A stretch of DNA of 64,000 bases from Parasitella parasitica (lineage: Eukaryota; Mucoromycota; Mucoromycetes; Mucorales; Mucoraceae), in NCBI GenBank assembly GCA_025201805.1, contig MU619240.1, positions 273,571 through 337,570 on the forward strand. The letters are read 5' to 3'. The notes below the pieces were generated by a model, which made no database searches, had not been told where the DNA came from, and saw nothing but the letters and a program-made list of their open reading frames with translations. The number at the start of each line of letters is the position of its first letter. The first letter of the stretch is position 1. Positions 24,266-35,568 of the stretch are shown here, piece by piece. A program made the position numbers and the translations under genes.

Positions 24266-25386
24266 ATGTCAACTTTTACTATCACTTCTGCTGCCGCTGC
24301 ATCAGCTGCTGTACCTGGCTCTCAAAGATGCTTTACAAGTGTTGACCTATCCGACTTTGATAATCGTCGAGACGAAATCATCAAGATTTTAATGGACGCT
24401 GCAACAACTCAAGGCTTCTTTTATGGTAAAATTAACATAATTAAATGAGAAGCAAGCACAAAAAGCTCACGAAAAAAACTGCTTTAATAGTTGTTAACCA
24501 TGGCATCAATATCAAGGACATCCGCAGTATGTTTCAAGCAAGCCAGAGTTTCTTTGCTCTAGATGATACTGTCAAGGCAAAATATCCTATAGATGTTAGC
24601 AGAAATGCTGGATGGGAGAAGCTTGCTCAAATCAGACCCTCGACCGGCGTTGCTGATCTCAAAGAATCAATGCAGCTTGGGTTCCACAATATGGAAGATA
24701 TTTGGCCGTCTGTGGAAGACTCTCCAAACTTTCGCCTTGTTGGTGAAAACTTCATGAACCAATGCAACCAGGTATCAATCAAGTTACTCACCTGCCTTGC
24801 TCTTGGTCTTGGTTTTGAAGAAGATTTTTTCACCAAATGCCACGACATTAGAAAGGAGGACTGTCTCAACACACTGCGTTGTCTTCATTATCATGATATC
24901 ACTGGCCAAACGTTTCCTCCTGAATACTGGCGTGCTGGTGCTCATACTGACTTTGATACATTGACCTTGTTATTCCAACGTCCTGGTGAGAATGGTCTTG
25001 AGGTTTGTCCTGGGCGTGAAGCCTCTACTGAGTTCGGTCATGGAGATTCATGGACGCCTGTGAACCCAGAAGAAAGTGATATTGTTTGTAATATTGGCGA
25101 CATGATTATGCGTTGGTCTGATGATCAGCTAAAGAGTAACTTCCATCGTGTCCGTGCACCTAGTGTTGGTGAATATCAAGGGCCTCGCTATTCTATTGCA
25201 TACTTCAACCAAGCAAATAAATCAGCCGTCATCCAAGGACGTACTCGTTATCCGGATCCCATCACTGCTGGTGATTTCATCAAGCAAGCTATGAAACGTA
25301 ACTACCATGCGCTCCAAGAATTGAAGAGCAAGAAGGAAGAGTCTCCTGCTCAACATCCTAGTGCTATTAGCACAGTTACTGCCTAA
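24266..25386 (+). CDS. Fe(II)/2-oxoglutarate-type oxygenase, isopenicillin N synthase-like
   Basis: Two exons (24266-24425, 24491-25386) separated by a 65-bp intron give 351 residues. The N-terminal DIOX_N region (VDLSDFDNRRDEII, then the split FFYVVNHGI) is followed by the double-stranded beta-helix domain. Iron ligands are H205 and D207 in AHTDFDTLTLL and H272 in NFHRVRAP; R286-x-S288 (RYSIAYF) is the expected 2-oxoglutarate carboxylate clamp. The family oxidises small molecules (hydroxylation, desaturation, ring closure). The substrate cannot be predicted, and no biosynthetic cluster is visible nearby. A TATAAATA about 50 bp upstream supports the start. Confidence 0.88.
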
Positions 25387-26214
25387 ATTTTATTTGTATA
25401 TTCATGTCCCTTTTACAGAAAAATAAGGAGTTACTGTATTATATTGTATATTATAGAACATGGCTTATTCTTCTCTCTTTTAAATCTTTTTTAGTAAGAG
25501 GGATCGTACTTTTTAGCGGTGCAGCCAAATCCGCTCTAAAAACCTGTGTAAATATAATAAATTCATTGAAAAAATGCGTTGTATTCGTTATTAGCGCATC
25601 TCTTTTTATTTCAAGAGTCTCTAGATGGAGTATAGCATCTGGAATCCTAAGCGGTATCATATGCATGTACAAACTTTTATACTAAACAAATCCAGACAGG
25701 CTCAGGAAAATTTTCAAAGCAATTGAAATTTGGATAAGCTGTAGAAAGCCGCCCAGTTACAGATAATTAACTGGTTCCTATAAAATATGCTAAAGCATTA
25801 CATGCATTGTTCCATCTTTGAACATAACAATATAATGTCAAATCATTGAGGAGTAATTTCCATCTTACTTGTTATTGACTGTGTATGGTTGACTGTCCAT
25901 TGACCACACCAATTCGTATGCTACAAAGTGGATCTTTAAGAAAATAGTTTGCGTGATTATATTTTCCGTACTACATAACAAACATTACTATCATAAAGGT
26001 ATTATAAAATACATTATTAAGTGAATATCACGCTTTGTTATTAATAATTTACTTGGTCTTTACACTTTTGATAGGCTAGATTCTGCTGTTTTTGGCCGTT
26101 TCAAGTGTTCGGAATGGCATCCAACGATTTCTCTGTATTTATATTTGTTATCCGAAGCGTTTCTACCAAAAAAATAAGTGGCAAAAAAATTATCAATTTT
26201 TAAGAATTTTTCAT
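25387..26214. other. Intergenic, no supported gene
   Basis: About 830 bp downstream of the oxygenase. A short ORF at 25404-25685 has no recognisable sequence. Confidence 0.45.
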
Positions 26215-26613
26215 GAGGGTCTATAAGGGAAAATGAACGGAAACCCAACAACAGCACTGATGATGGTATCGATTTACGACCATTTGCCAATACACTTCGT
26301 TTCCAACAATTACCGATCCTCAAACTCCCCAACAAAGACGTCCGCTTTATTATGCAATCATTAGACACACTGGATGTTGGCCGTCATTTCAACAGGAGTA
26401 TCTCGAAAAAACAGTGGACAGCGTTCTACAAAAACAACATGCACTACTCGGCCCGTAACCTGTGGTATCGGATGCTTCACAAACAATCATCCAACAAGCT
26501 CGCTTTGTTCCAGCGACACCTGCCCAATATGGAATCTGATCGTTGCGACCTATGCAATGAAGTGGAAGATGCCAAACATCTTTTAATCAGTTGCGCCCAC
26601 AAGATTGACGTAT
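26215..26613 (+). pseudogene. 5'-truncated LINE (non-LTR retrotransposon) reverse transcriptase tail
   Basis: One open frame running into the assembly gap carries FANTLRFQQLPILKLPN, then QWTAFYKNNMHYSARNLWYR, and ends with a zf-RVT type zinc-binding end CDLCNEVEDAKHLLISC (C-x2-C-x8-H-x4-C). This arrangement, with the W-x-R-x-L segment before the cysteines, is typical of the C terminus of fungal and plant LINE ORF2 proteins. The frame has a stop just upstream (about 26212) and no reverse transcriptase core, so only the 3' part of the element is present. The gap is followed by A at 26949-26970, which may be the element's poly(A) tail. Confidence 0.65.
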
Positions 26614-26970
26614 NNNNNNNNNNNNNNNNNNNNNNNNNNNNNNNNNNNNNNNNNNNNNNNNNNNNNNNNNNNNNNNNNNNNNNNNNNNNNNNNNNNNNNN
26701 NNNNNNNNNNNNNNNNNNNNNNNNNNNNNNNNNNNNNNNNNNNNNNNNNNNNNNNNNNNNNNNNNNNNNNNNNNNNNNNNNNNNNNNNNNNNNNNNNNNN
26801 NNNNNNNNNNNNNNNNNNNNNNNNNNNNNNNNNNNNNNNNNNNNNNNNNNNNNNNNNNNNNNNNNNNNNNNNNNNNNNNNNNNNNNNNNNNNNNNNNNNN
26901 NNNNNNNNNNNNNNNNNNNNNNNNNNNNNNNNNNNNNNNNNNNNNNNNAAAAAAAAAAAAAAAAAAAAAA
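26614..26970. other. Assembly gap (335 N) followed by a 22-A run
   Basis: N at 26614-26948, then A at 26949-26970. The gap interrupts the LINE tail; the A-run may be its poly(A) end. ORFs translated across it are not real. Confidence 0.95.
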
Positions 26971-28596
26971 ATGAACGGAAACCACAAAATCCCAAATTTG
27001 ACCTCGAAAGTTCTGTTTTTTTGTTATGGTATACATTAATGAAAACCATTTCATTTTGCTTCAATTTTAATGTTTGATTGCCATTTGCGATGTTTTCTAT
27101 GCAAAACATAAACTTTTAGCCGAAAAACACATTTTCCTTAAATCGCTGTTTACTCATAATTTTTCGTTCAACATTTATCTGAAACTTATACAATTAAATG
27201 CAAAACTAAGAAATGTACAGATTGACTTGAAACCATATTGCATATTTGCATAGTAATTTTTAGAAATATTAATGAAAAAGGTATCAAAGATCGAAATTAG
27301 AATCTCTGATGAACCAAAAGACGAAGGAAAGAAAAAGAGAGTCGGAGGTCGAATTCGGAGCAGAAGCAGTGGCAGCAGAGCAGCACACTACATGCTTCAG
27401 AAAGAGGTTTGAGCAGAGTAAACGATCAATGTAAAGAAAGGCATACTAAAATGAAGGCGATAATACGTTGTAAAGAGCTTTTAGAGCGCCTCTAACTATC
27501 AAAGATGATTGAACAAAGCGCCTTCAGTTTTTTAAATGTCTATATTCATTCGACCTTAACTGCTACTATTTTCTTAGCTGCCACATCTATTTAGTAACTG
27601 CCATCATTGTCTTAAATGTTCACATTGTTCCCGCTCGTCATCTGAAAAGTGTGGATAGTTAAGCGGGTGTATAGACAGTTTGCTAGCTTATTGGCAAGAC
27701 GAGAATAAACAAATGCTAGTAGGATAATTTCTTTTGCTATACTATTGTGACAAAAGTAGTACACTTGAGCGATGAAAAATCCAGTATTATCAGACCATGA
27801 GAGCTGTCATAATTTTTATAATTCAAAAGTGATTAATTTTCAAAGATTTTACTTTTGATTCAAGACTACTTGGAGTCTGCCTGTTGATGAGATATATTCT
27901 TCTCATGAGCTAGAATGACTCCTTTGTAGTTTTATTTTTGGATTATTTTACTATAATGTCTCTTGAGTATAACATATTCATAGCTTAAATGCATCTTGGT
28001 AAACCAATCAAAGAGTGGTGAATTATTTTACACTGGCAGCTAGATTTAGAAACGGAGGCATTTCTTGTATAGTATAGCAGTAGCAACAAAATGCAGCCAA
28101 TACCCATATCACAGATAAGGGGACTATTGAAGGAGTCGGGAACGAGGACCTATGCTGGCCTAAATGTATTGGTTCCATCCGACTTTCTTTGTATGCTTAC
28201 AACTACGTAACAGTGTCATACTCGGCACACATGTTTATTTGAAAAAAAAAAAAATACACCATCTACAAATTGATTACAAGCATTATGGAATAAACTGATG
28301 ATGATAGGCTCGACAGATTATATGTACATATATCAAGGAGAGCGATATTAATATAATGAGGCAATTTACGCGAATGATAACGAAGCCATACGCCCAAACT
28401 ACCCTTAGTGTATAGAGACGCACATATATGCCATTTACTAGTAGCAATTGTGGTGTAGAATGTAGCAGGAGTACCGTTCAACGTATAAATTATAAATAAA
28501 ACATTAATTGGATTCATGAGAGCGCTCTGTACACCATCATATATTTACAATGCGGCCAAGATTTACTGTAGTGTAATGCAGCAAAACCCTTTTTTA
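26971..28596. other. Intergenic, no supported gene
   Basis: About 1.6 kb of AT-rich DNA. No ORF shows domain-like sequence on either strand. Confidence 0.45.
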
Positions 28597-29898
28597 TTAA
28601 TCTTTCTTTGGCTTTAATTGATTCAAACCAAACTTTTTGTTGAATATCATATCTTTGAGAAAGAATGGAAGATAATAAAATAAGAGAAACACCCAAGAAT
28701 TAGCACCATATGTAATATATCTAGGAGATATGGGCTGGAGTACCTTCTTGACAACATGCGTGGCGAAAACCTCATTGGGGGTATTTCCAGTACCTGAAAG
28801 TTAATTTTGTTTGAGGCTATTTGCAAGATAGGGATAAAGTAGTATATACCTTGAGACATGTTGGCGCGAGCAATAACAAACTTGGCTACAGAGGTGTAAA
28901 GAGAATCTACAAAACAGAACAGCACAGCACAGCACACATGCCCATAAATAACAACATCAAGGAGAATGAGTTATCGATTATCCTCTATACCTTCAGGGAT
29001 GTCGACTGTTTTGGCGCCAGCACTGCCAAAGTTTGATTTGATAGAACCCGGCGCAACAACAACAACTTGAATACCAAATGGCTTCAATTCAAGGCGCAAG
29101 GTGTCTGACATGGAATGAAGCGCAGCCTTTGAAAGAGAGTATATGCCAGCCCAAGGGGTGGCAGCATAACCCACAACAGATCCGACATTCACAATTTTAC
29201 CTGAACCTCTCTTAGCCATATGAAGTGCAACAGCTTTTGACATTGCAAGTGTACCAAATACGTTAGTGTTTACACATTGGTGCGCTACTTGCAAATCAAT
29301 GTCCATTAATGCGCCTACAGCACTATATGATACGCCAGCCGTTAAACAAGCATTACACAACCACAGGCAATGAAAACTTACGGTGCACCTGCATTATTGA
29401 TCAGCACATCTATATTAGATAATTATTAAGACGCTTTTGAGTAACGGTGGGGATTGCGTCCTAACTTACCAATATGACCAACTCTATCGATAACTTTCTA
29501 ATGAGAGATGTAACATGGATGAGTCATCTTTTATTCATATGCTGATGTGGTTGCTGACTGTACCCGAACAACTGTGTCGATTGAATTCTGATCATTGATG
29601 TCGAGAGCTTCCTTTTCACAGCCAAATTCTGCGGTTTATTATTATTAATGCACAGCACTCGGTTCTTGAAATCCCAAATTCACCTTCTAACCCTTCCAAT
29701 GCGTTGATGTTGCGAGTTGTTGCAATGACATGACTTCCTTCTTGTGCAAACTTTTGAGAAAGAGCATAGCCTGGTTTAAAAGGAAAAGATATATGGATAC
29801 GGCCTATTTTTAGAATTACGTGTATTATTATATCATCGCTACATACCTATGCCGCCTTTGGAGCAACCAGTGATAAGGACGACTTGTCGCTGTGTCAT
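28597..29898 (-). CDS. Short-chain dehydrogenase, AYR1-like (1-acyl-DHAP reductase family)
   Basis: A multi-exon minus-strand gene from ATG 29898 to TAA 28597 with at least seven short introns, all with GT donors and AG acceptors as I reconstruct them. It has the NADP(H)-binding TGCSKGGIG at residues 10-18, VLINNAGAP, GKIVNVGSVVGY with the catalytic serine, and the active-site IYSLSKAAL (Y-x3-K). LRLELKPFGIQVVVVAPGS follows, as in classical SDRs. The C terminus has a hydrophobic stretch (SWVFLLFYYLPFF), suggesting membrane attachment, as in yeast Ayr1 on the ER and lipid droplets. Ayr1 reduces 1-acyl-dihydroxyacetone phosphate to lysophosphatidate; this substrate is inferred from overall resemblance only, and other lipid or steroid substrates are possible. 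Confidence 0.82.
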
Positions 29899-30179
29899 TG
29901 ATAGAGAGCGAAATGTGAATAAAGGGAAAAAGCGTTTTGGTGTTGGGTCTCGAGAAAAAAGGCATCATCATAAACAAAAACAAATGCCGCCTTCTTGGTC
30001 ATACAAAGCAGAGGTTACATGGAAAGGAAAAAAAAAAAAAGGTATTTATTATTGATAGTATTATTATGGGATGCTAATATTAAATATGGAGATATATATT
30101 GTACAGAGCGTGAAGGGAAGAGCAGGATATACAGCGGGGAGAAGAAAATCAAAAAATGAGGAAGAGAAAGAGCATGTAT

Positions 30180-30437
30180 CTAGCACAAAATGCCGCTGTT
30201 TGCAGTTGTTGTGGGTTTGGCTTTATGGCGATGATCTTGTTGTTGGCCACAGGTACCACTACTATCGATATCCTCTTCTAGTGCTGGAAACGAAAAGTAC
30301 ATTTTTTCGAATGGGCTGTTGCCTTGGTCCTTGTTGTCGACTTGCTCTTGCTGTTGCTTTGAAGGTAAAACAAGCAGTAAAAGTTGCTTGACAAATGTAG
30401 GCATGTTTGATTGTTCGTCTTGAATTTGCTCGGTCAT
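30180..30437 (-). CDS. Small hypothetical protein, 85 residues
   Basis: An uninterrupted ORF starting MTEQIQDEQSNMPTFVKQLL. It has a short hydrophobic stretch (about residues 16-25), a Q-rich middle and a polar H/K/T/C end. No known family was recognised. Support comes from a TATATAAAAA on the same strand at 30590-30581, about 145 bp before the ATG, which would leave a plausible 5'UTR. It may still be a chance ORF. Confidence 0.35.
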   Translation of the reverse strand: MTEQIQDEQSNMPTFVKQLLLLVLPSKQQQEQVDNKDQGNSPFEKMYFSFPALEEDIDSSGTCGQQQDHRHKAKPTTTANSGILC

Positions 30438-30580
30438 GAAGTTGTACGGTTAAATGAATGAATTATGTGGAGAAGCTGATTTGCACCCGAACGCGCTGGA
30501 TGAGTTGGTATATTGAAGAGGCAAAAGAGTGAAATTGAAATAATTTGAAAAAGAAGAAAGAAGAGAGTCGAAAAGAGAAC

Positions 30581-30590
30581 TTTTTATATA
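30581..30590 (-). promoter_or_regulatory. Candidate TATA box for the small ORF at 30180-30437
   Basis: TATATAAAAA on the minus strand, about 145 bp from the ATG. In AT-rich DNA such a match can arise by chance. Confidence 0.3.
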
Positions 30591-32141
30591 CACAAAGAAC
30601 ATGTTTCCTGTCGTAGCATTTCATTGGGATACAAATATATTTATACAGAGAAAGACATGGCATACACAAAGTTTGAAAGGGACATGTGCTTTGAAGTGTC
30701 TGATTGAAAGACCTTTTTTTCCCCTTACCTAGTACCCGATCCTTCAGACCCAAGGAGAGCAAATAAAGTGGTGGTGTAGGGATATGTATTTGCACAAAAA
30801 GAAAGGAAAGATTGGCCCAGAACTTGTTTCCTTTTATGTCTTTTTTTCTTAAAGGGAAGCAACCGAATTGCATGCACCACATTACAAAAGTGCTGAATCT
30901 GAGGTTACATTTTTCAATGGACTGCAACATTCTTATATGTTGTATGCCTGGAAAGAGGTTCTTTCAACAAGATTCCTGAGATACACACTGCACACGGTTA
31001 AACTTGGGCTTAAATGTATGTGTGCCATTTTCACAGATGATGAACTAAAAAATGACAGAAAAAACGCAGGTATTTATTGTTACACTCGCTCGTTACACAT
31101 TTTTCTTGGACAACGTCGGATTGAAGAGCAAGAACAATGATTGTGTATGTGTATTTGAGCGTGTGTTTGTATATGATGTGAGTGTGCTAAACAACAACAA
31201 TGCAGGATCGGGTTGAATTATTTGTTGTTCAAAGGCATTCGTTTTTGGCTGATTATTCACTAATAATGAAAAAATGCATGAGTTGGAAAATAAAGAAAAA
31301 AAACAAACAATATGTGTGGTTTTTTGCTTTTTTTTTCTCATTGCACTATACTTTTCAAACACTAAGAACATTTTTGTGCGACAGCTGGCATCTATTGAAG
31401 AATTCAAAAGTACAAGCAGAATGAGCCAACATCTTTAGGGAGAGTGATGGCTTCATTCCATTGAATTATGTCTAGTTTTATTGTTGAGGCACTATTAGAA
31501 TGGCGAGGATAATGAAAAAAAAAAAAAAAATCTCGCCAAAATAATTTGAGGGTACCTTTTTCGCTACATGTTTGTGAGTTTATGACATTTAAGTGGAATT
31601 CTCTTTTAATAGAGCAGAAAACAAATTTTGCCTATGAAATAAAAGAGCTATGAATCTCGATATAATGAATTAGCCCCACATGTACGCTTGTACGATACAC
31701 TAAATCATACACAGCCGGTGAGAATTTCTTTTGTACATAAGCCTGCCTGAATATATGTAATCAGTAGATGTGTCTCATCTAAAATGATCTGAAATGATAC
31801 GTGTCTCAATTAAAGTATCTGTGCATCGGATTTATATGTACAAGTTTATCATAAATATTTACAGGGTTTTATCACCATACCAAGTTTTGGTGGGTAAATT
31901 TTTATCGTAGTCTTTTGATTATATTATGCAGAATTTGTAAAAAAAAGATTATTCGCTAACCGCTGAGAAATCATTGAATGGCGCAATTTTGGCTCAAAGG
32001 TTGGTATTTTCCAATGAATATGTTGCAATATCCTACTTATCACGCAATAAGTGTCTTGTACTCATCATAGAATGGCAATTTATAAAGAGTTGTTTAATGA
32101 GTTTGTTTGCTTTCTTGGTTTAACTAATAAAAAACACAGTA
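30591..32141. other. Intergenic, no supported gene
   Basis: About 1.5 kb. ORFs here are short and low in complexity, and there is an A-run at 31513-31530. The right end carries the TauD-type gene promoter, with TTTATAAAG about 60 bp before its ATG. Confidence 0.45.
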
Positions 32142-33281
32142 ATGTCTGCCGCCACTGCAATCCATTCTATCCCTGCTTCTTCCGCTGAAAAAAAATCCAG
32201 CAACTGGCGTGGCTTCTCTCTTGACGGCCAAAATCACACTGCCCAAGCCGAGTACCCTGAGCGCATTTCAGGCCCCTCTGTTTGGGATGGCAAGCAGCTC
32301 GAATCTCAACCTGAAAAATGGATATACTACTTTACGCCCGCAGATGTCGCAGATATCGACCAAGCAATCAAGCACTTTGCGTCTCTTGATCTTGCTCTCG
32401 GCGAAATCAAGCCTGAAAACTTCCCCCTCAAGCACTTTCACAAAGTTATCCTCAAGCAGCGTCAAGATCTCTTCCATGGCTTGGGCTTTGGCTTGTTTCG
32501 TGGTTTCCCCATCAACGACTATGAGCGTAAAGAACAGGCAATTTTTTTTATGGGAATTGGCTCATACATTGGCTCTCGTAAACCACAGAATGGTAAAGGC
32601 CACGTTTTGGGACATGTCAAAGACTTGACTGAGGGCTCTACTACCAAGGCTGTCTACAAGGAGGATGATCCTACTACTCGCATTTACGCTACTCGCAAGG
32701 CTCAGCCTTTCCATGTCGATGGCACAGATATTGTTGCTCTCTTGTGCTTGAATGAAGGTAATGATGGCGGTTTAAGCTCAATTATCTCGTCCCATACTGT
32801 GTACAATCGCTTGAAGGAACTGCGTCCTGATATTGTTGAGCTAATGAAGCAGCCTTGGTTATGGGATCGCAAAGGCGAGCACGGCCCTCAAGAGCCTGCC
32901 TATTTGGCTGCTTCTCCTTTGACTTATTTTCAGGAACGTTTATTCACATTCTGGGGCCCTCACTTTTTTGAAACTGTCAATAGATTCCCGGGGGTTACTG
33001 TAGAGGAGGAAAAGTTTGAAGCAATGCGCTATATCCAAGACTTGTGTGAGCGTGAAGCCTTAAATATGAAATTGCAAGTCGGCGATGTGCAATTTGTTGC
33101 GAATCATTCTATATTACATGCTCGCACTGCGTATACAGACAGACCCAGCCAAACCCGCCATCTTTTGCGCCTCTGGTTTATGGTTAATCAAAAAGATGTG
33201 AATGTAGCTATGCCATTCGTAAAGGCCGATTATAACTATGAATATGCTGGTGAGCAAGTTGTTCCATTGGAGGCGGAATAG
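32142..33281 (+). CDS. TauD/TfdA-family Fe(II)/2-oxoglutarate dioxygenase
   Basis: A single-exon, 379-residue protein. The iron ligands expected for the TauD fold are H191 and D193 in PFHVDGTDIVALLCL and H326 in SILHARTAY; the downstream TRHLLRLWF (R339, R343) supplies the arginine that holds 2-oxoglutarate. GFGLFRGFPI and GGLSSIISSHTVYN are also typical of fungal TauD-like proteins. In other fungi such proteins act on taurine, other sulfonates or gamma-butyrobetaine-like substrates, but the substrate here is not predictable. There is no targeting sequence. A TTTATAAAG about 60 bp upstream supports this start. Confidence 0.9.
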   Translation: MSAATAIHSIPASSAEKKSSNWRGFSLDGQNHTAQAEYPERISGPSVWDGKQLESQPEKWIYYFTPADVADIDQAIKHFASLDLALGEIKPENFPLKHFHKVILKQRQDLFHGLGFGLFRGFPINDYERKEQAIFFMGIGSYIGSRKPQNGKGHVLGHVKDLTEGSTTKAVYKEDDPTTRIYATRKAQPFHVDGTDIVALLCLNEGNDGGLSSIISSHTVYNRLKELRPDIVELMKQPWLWDRKGEHGPQEPAYLAASPLTYFQERLFTFWGPHFFETVNRFPGVTVEEEKFEAMRYIQDLCEREALNMKLQVGDVQFVANHSILHARTAYTDRPSQTRHLLRLWFMVNQKDVNVAMPFVKADYNYEYAGEQVVPLEAE

Positions 33282-33955
33282 GCGTATAGCCCTAGCCCTG
33301 TCATGCTTGGATTATTGACTAACTGCATATTCTCATATAACACTAATATCTTATATCTATTGGAACAAAAGAAATAAAAACAACCACTTTGCTCATGTAA
33401 CTGTATGTTTTTTTCAAAATCCATACCGTCAATTGCAGCGTTTGCCGAATAAGCCAGCATTCCATCAAGCGCATCCCATAGTTCCGACTTGTATCGGTAG
33501 CAATTTATCTAATTCTAACTATTAGTTTGTTTTTGGCCTTTGTGCAAGTGTATACATCTTGATTCCGGCAGCTTTTTACAATCTTTTTCGCAGCTACAAA
33601 CAGTGAACACCCACTGGCAATAAAAGACGAGGTATGATAGCAAATTGCACCAAGTCGGATGGCAATGGAGAACTAATATATATATATATATATATACGCG
33701 AATTACAGTCAAGTCTTGGTGAAAAGACATTTGAATAGTAGATACTTTTGGGCTCGACCTGGTCAAGGGTTTTCGTAGCTGCTTGGGATTCAGGATTAGT
33801 GATTCCACTTCTTTCCTCCTTAAAGACGAGTCTCAATCATTTGGTGACGCCCATTTACTCTTTCCAAACGGTCACTGGGAATTGTCAACCTCGGGAAAGC
33901 CACTTTCACTTGAAAAAAACTTTCGCTATACATCTTTGGTTGCAGTAAACACAAT
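33282..33955. other. Intergenic with an (AT)n microsatellite
   Basis: About 670 bp between TauD-like and NLE1 genes. An AT dinucleotide run lies near 33675-33696; nothing else was recognised. Confidence 0.5.
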
Positions 33956-35461
33956 ATGGCAGCAAAGATTAGACAAAAAAAGTTGGACGCAATTGCAGCA
34001 GCAGCTATGCCTGTTGGCCAAAAGATAGTTGCTCAATTCAAGACTGCCGAAGGAGAGACTACTGGCCCTCCACTCAATTTGCCCGGAGATGCCACACCTG
34101 AACAGCTTGAATTACTGTTGAATCAGCTTTTAAACCAAGTAAGTTGATGGAATCAGGATATTAAGCATCCACTGTAACAACTCAACTAGGGCGAGGACCC
34201 TCTTCCCTACTCATTCCATGTCAACGAGGAAGAAATTATTAAAAATCTTTGGGTTGATCGCAAAGACAAATCAACCGAAGACACACTGGTAATCGTTTAT
34301 CAGCCTCAAGCTATTTTCAGAGTGCGAGCAGTATCTCGCTGTACATCGACACTCTCTGGTCATACTGAAGCCATTCTATCTTGCTCATTCAGTCCTGATG
34401 GCACTCAATTAGCCACGGGATCCGGCGATTGCACCGTTCGTATATGGGATTTGAATACAGAAACACCTCAAAACACACTCAAAGGACATGCTGGGTGGGT
34501 TTTATCGATAGCATGGTCTCCTGATGGCACCACTTTAGCCTCAGGCAGTATGGATAACACAGTTCGCCTATGGAACCCGAAGACTGGTAAACAAATTGGC
34601 GATGGTCTCAAAGGTCATCGCAAATGGATTACTAGTTTGGCTTGGGAGCCTTACCATTTGAACTCACAGGCCAATCGCTTAGCCAGTTCGTCTAAAGATC
34701 ACACTGTTCGAGTATGGAATACCTCGTCACGAAGAATGCTTTTCAACATTGCTCAACATACTGCTGCTGTTACCTGCGTCAAGTGGGGCGGCGAAGGTTT
34801 GATATACACAGCCTCGCAAGATAAAACTATCAAGGTGTGGAATTCATCCGGCATGCTTGTGAAAACGTTAGAAGGTCATGGTCATTGGGTCAATACACTA
34901 GCGCTCAGTACAGACTTTGTACTTCGTACTGGACCTTTTGATCACATGGGAAAGAGGCCTAAAGGAGAACAAGAGGCCCAGACTGCCGCTATTGCAAGAT
35001 ACGACGCATTTAAGAAATCAAGTTCGGAGAGGCTTGTTTCTGGTTCTGATGATTTTACCATGTTCTTTTGGGAGCCTGAAAAGAGCAAGAATCCTATTAC
35101 CCGTATGACAGGCCATCAGAAGCTTGTCAATCATGTCGCCTTTTCACCTGATGGCAGATTGATTGCAAGTGCATCTTTCGATAACTCAGTCAAGCTTTGG
35201 GATGGCGCTACTGGTAAATTTATAGGCAATCTGAGAGGACACGTTGGTGCTGTATATCAAGTTAGCTGGTCCAGTGATTCTCGTTTGTTGATCAGTTCAA
35301 GTAAGGATACTACATTGAAAATCTGGGATATCAAAAAAATGAAGATCAAGATGGACTTGCCCGGTCATTTGGACGAAGTGTTTGCCGTCGATTGGTCTCC
35401 TGGAGGAGATAAAGTCGCAAGTGGCGGCAAAGACAAGCAGCTCAAGATTTGGAGACATTAG
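33956..35461 (+). CDS. RSA4: Notchless/RSA4 WD40 ribosome-assembly factor
   Basis: It works in the nucleolus and nucleoplasm on pre-60S particles and is pulled off by the AAA+ ATPase Rea1/Midasin. Two exons (33956-34138, 34190-35461) separated by a 51-bp intron give 484 residues. The N-terminal NLE/ubiquitin-like domain (about residues 25-95) contains GPPLNLPGDATPEQL and DPLPYSFHV; its conserved acidic loop residue is what Rea1's MIDAS contacts. It is followed by about eight WD40 repeats, for example LSGHTEAILSCSFSPDG, TGSGDCTVRIWDL and SASFDNSVKLWDG, ending at the stop after KQLKIWRH. The length matches the family. It converges on DUS1 with only 107 bp between the stops. Confidence 0.95.
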
Positions 35462-35568
35462 ATTATATTATATATATTTTTGTACATTTTCAGTAATTAT
35501 AAGTAAAGGAAAAAAAAAACAAAATAGCAATTAAAGAACTAGGCTTTTTTTCTATATCGTTTTATGTT

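Noticed and set aside
26477-27109. Long ORFs crossing the N gap near 26.6 kb (both strands)
   Set aside because: Their length is made of unknown bases; only the plus-strand LINE frame before the gap has real sequence support.
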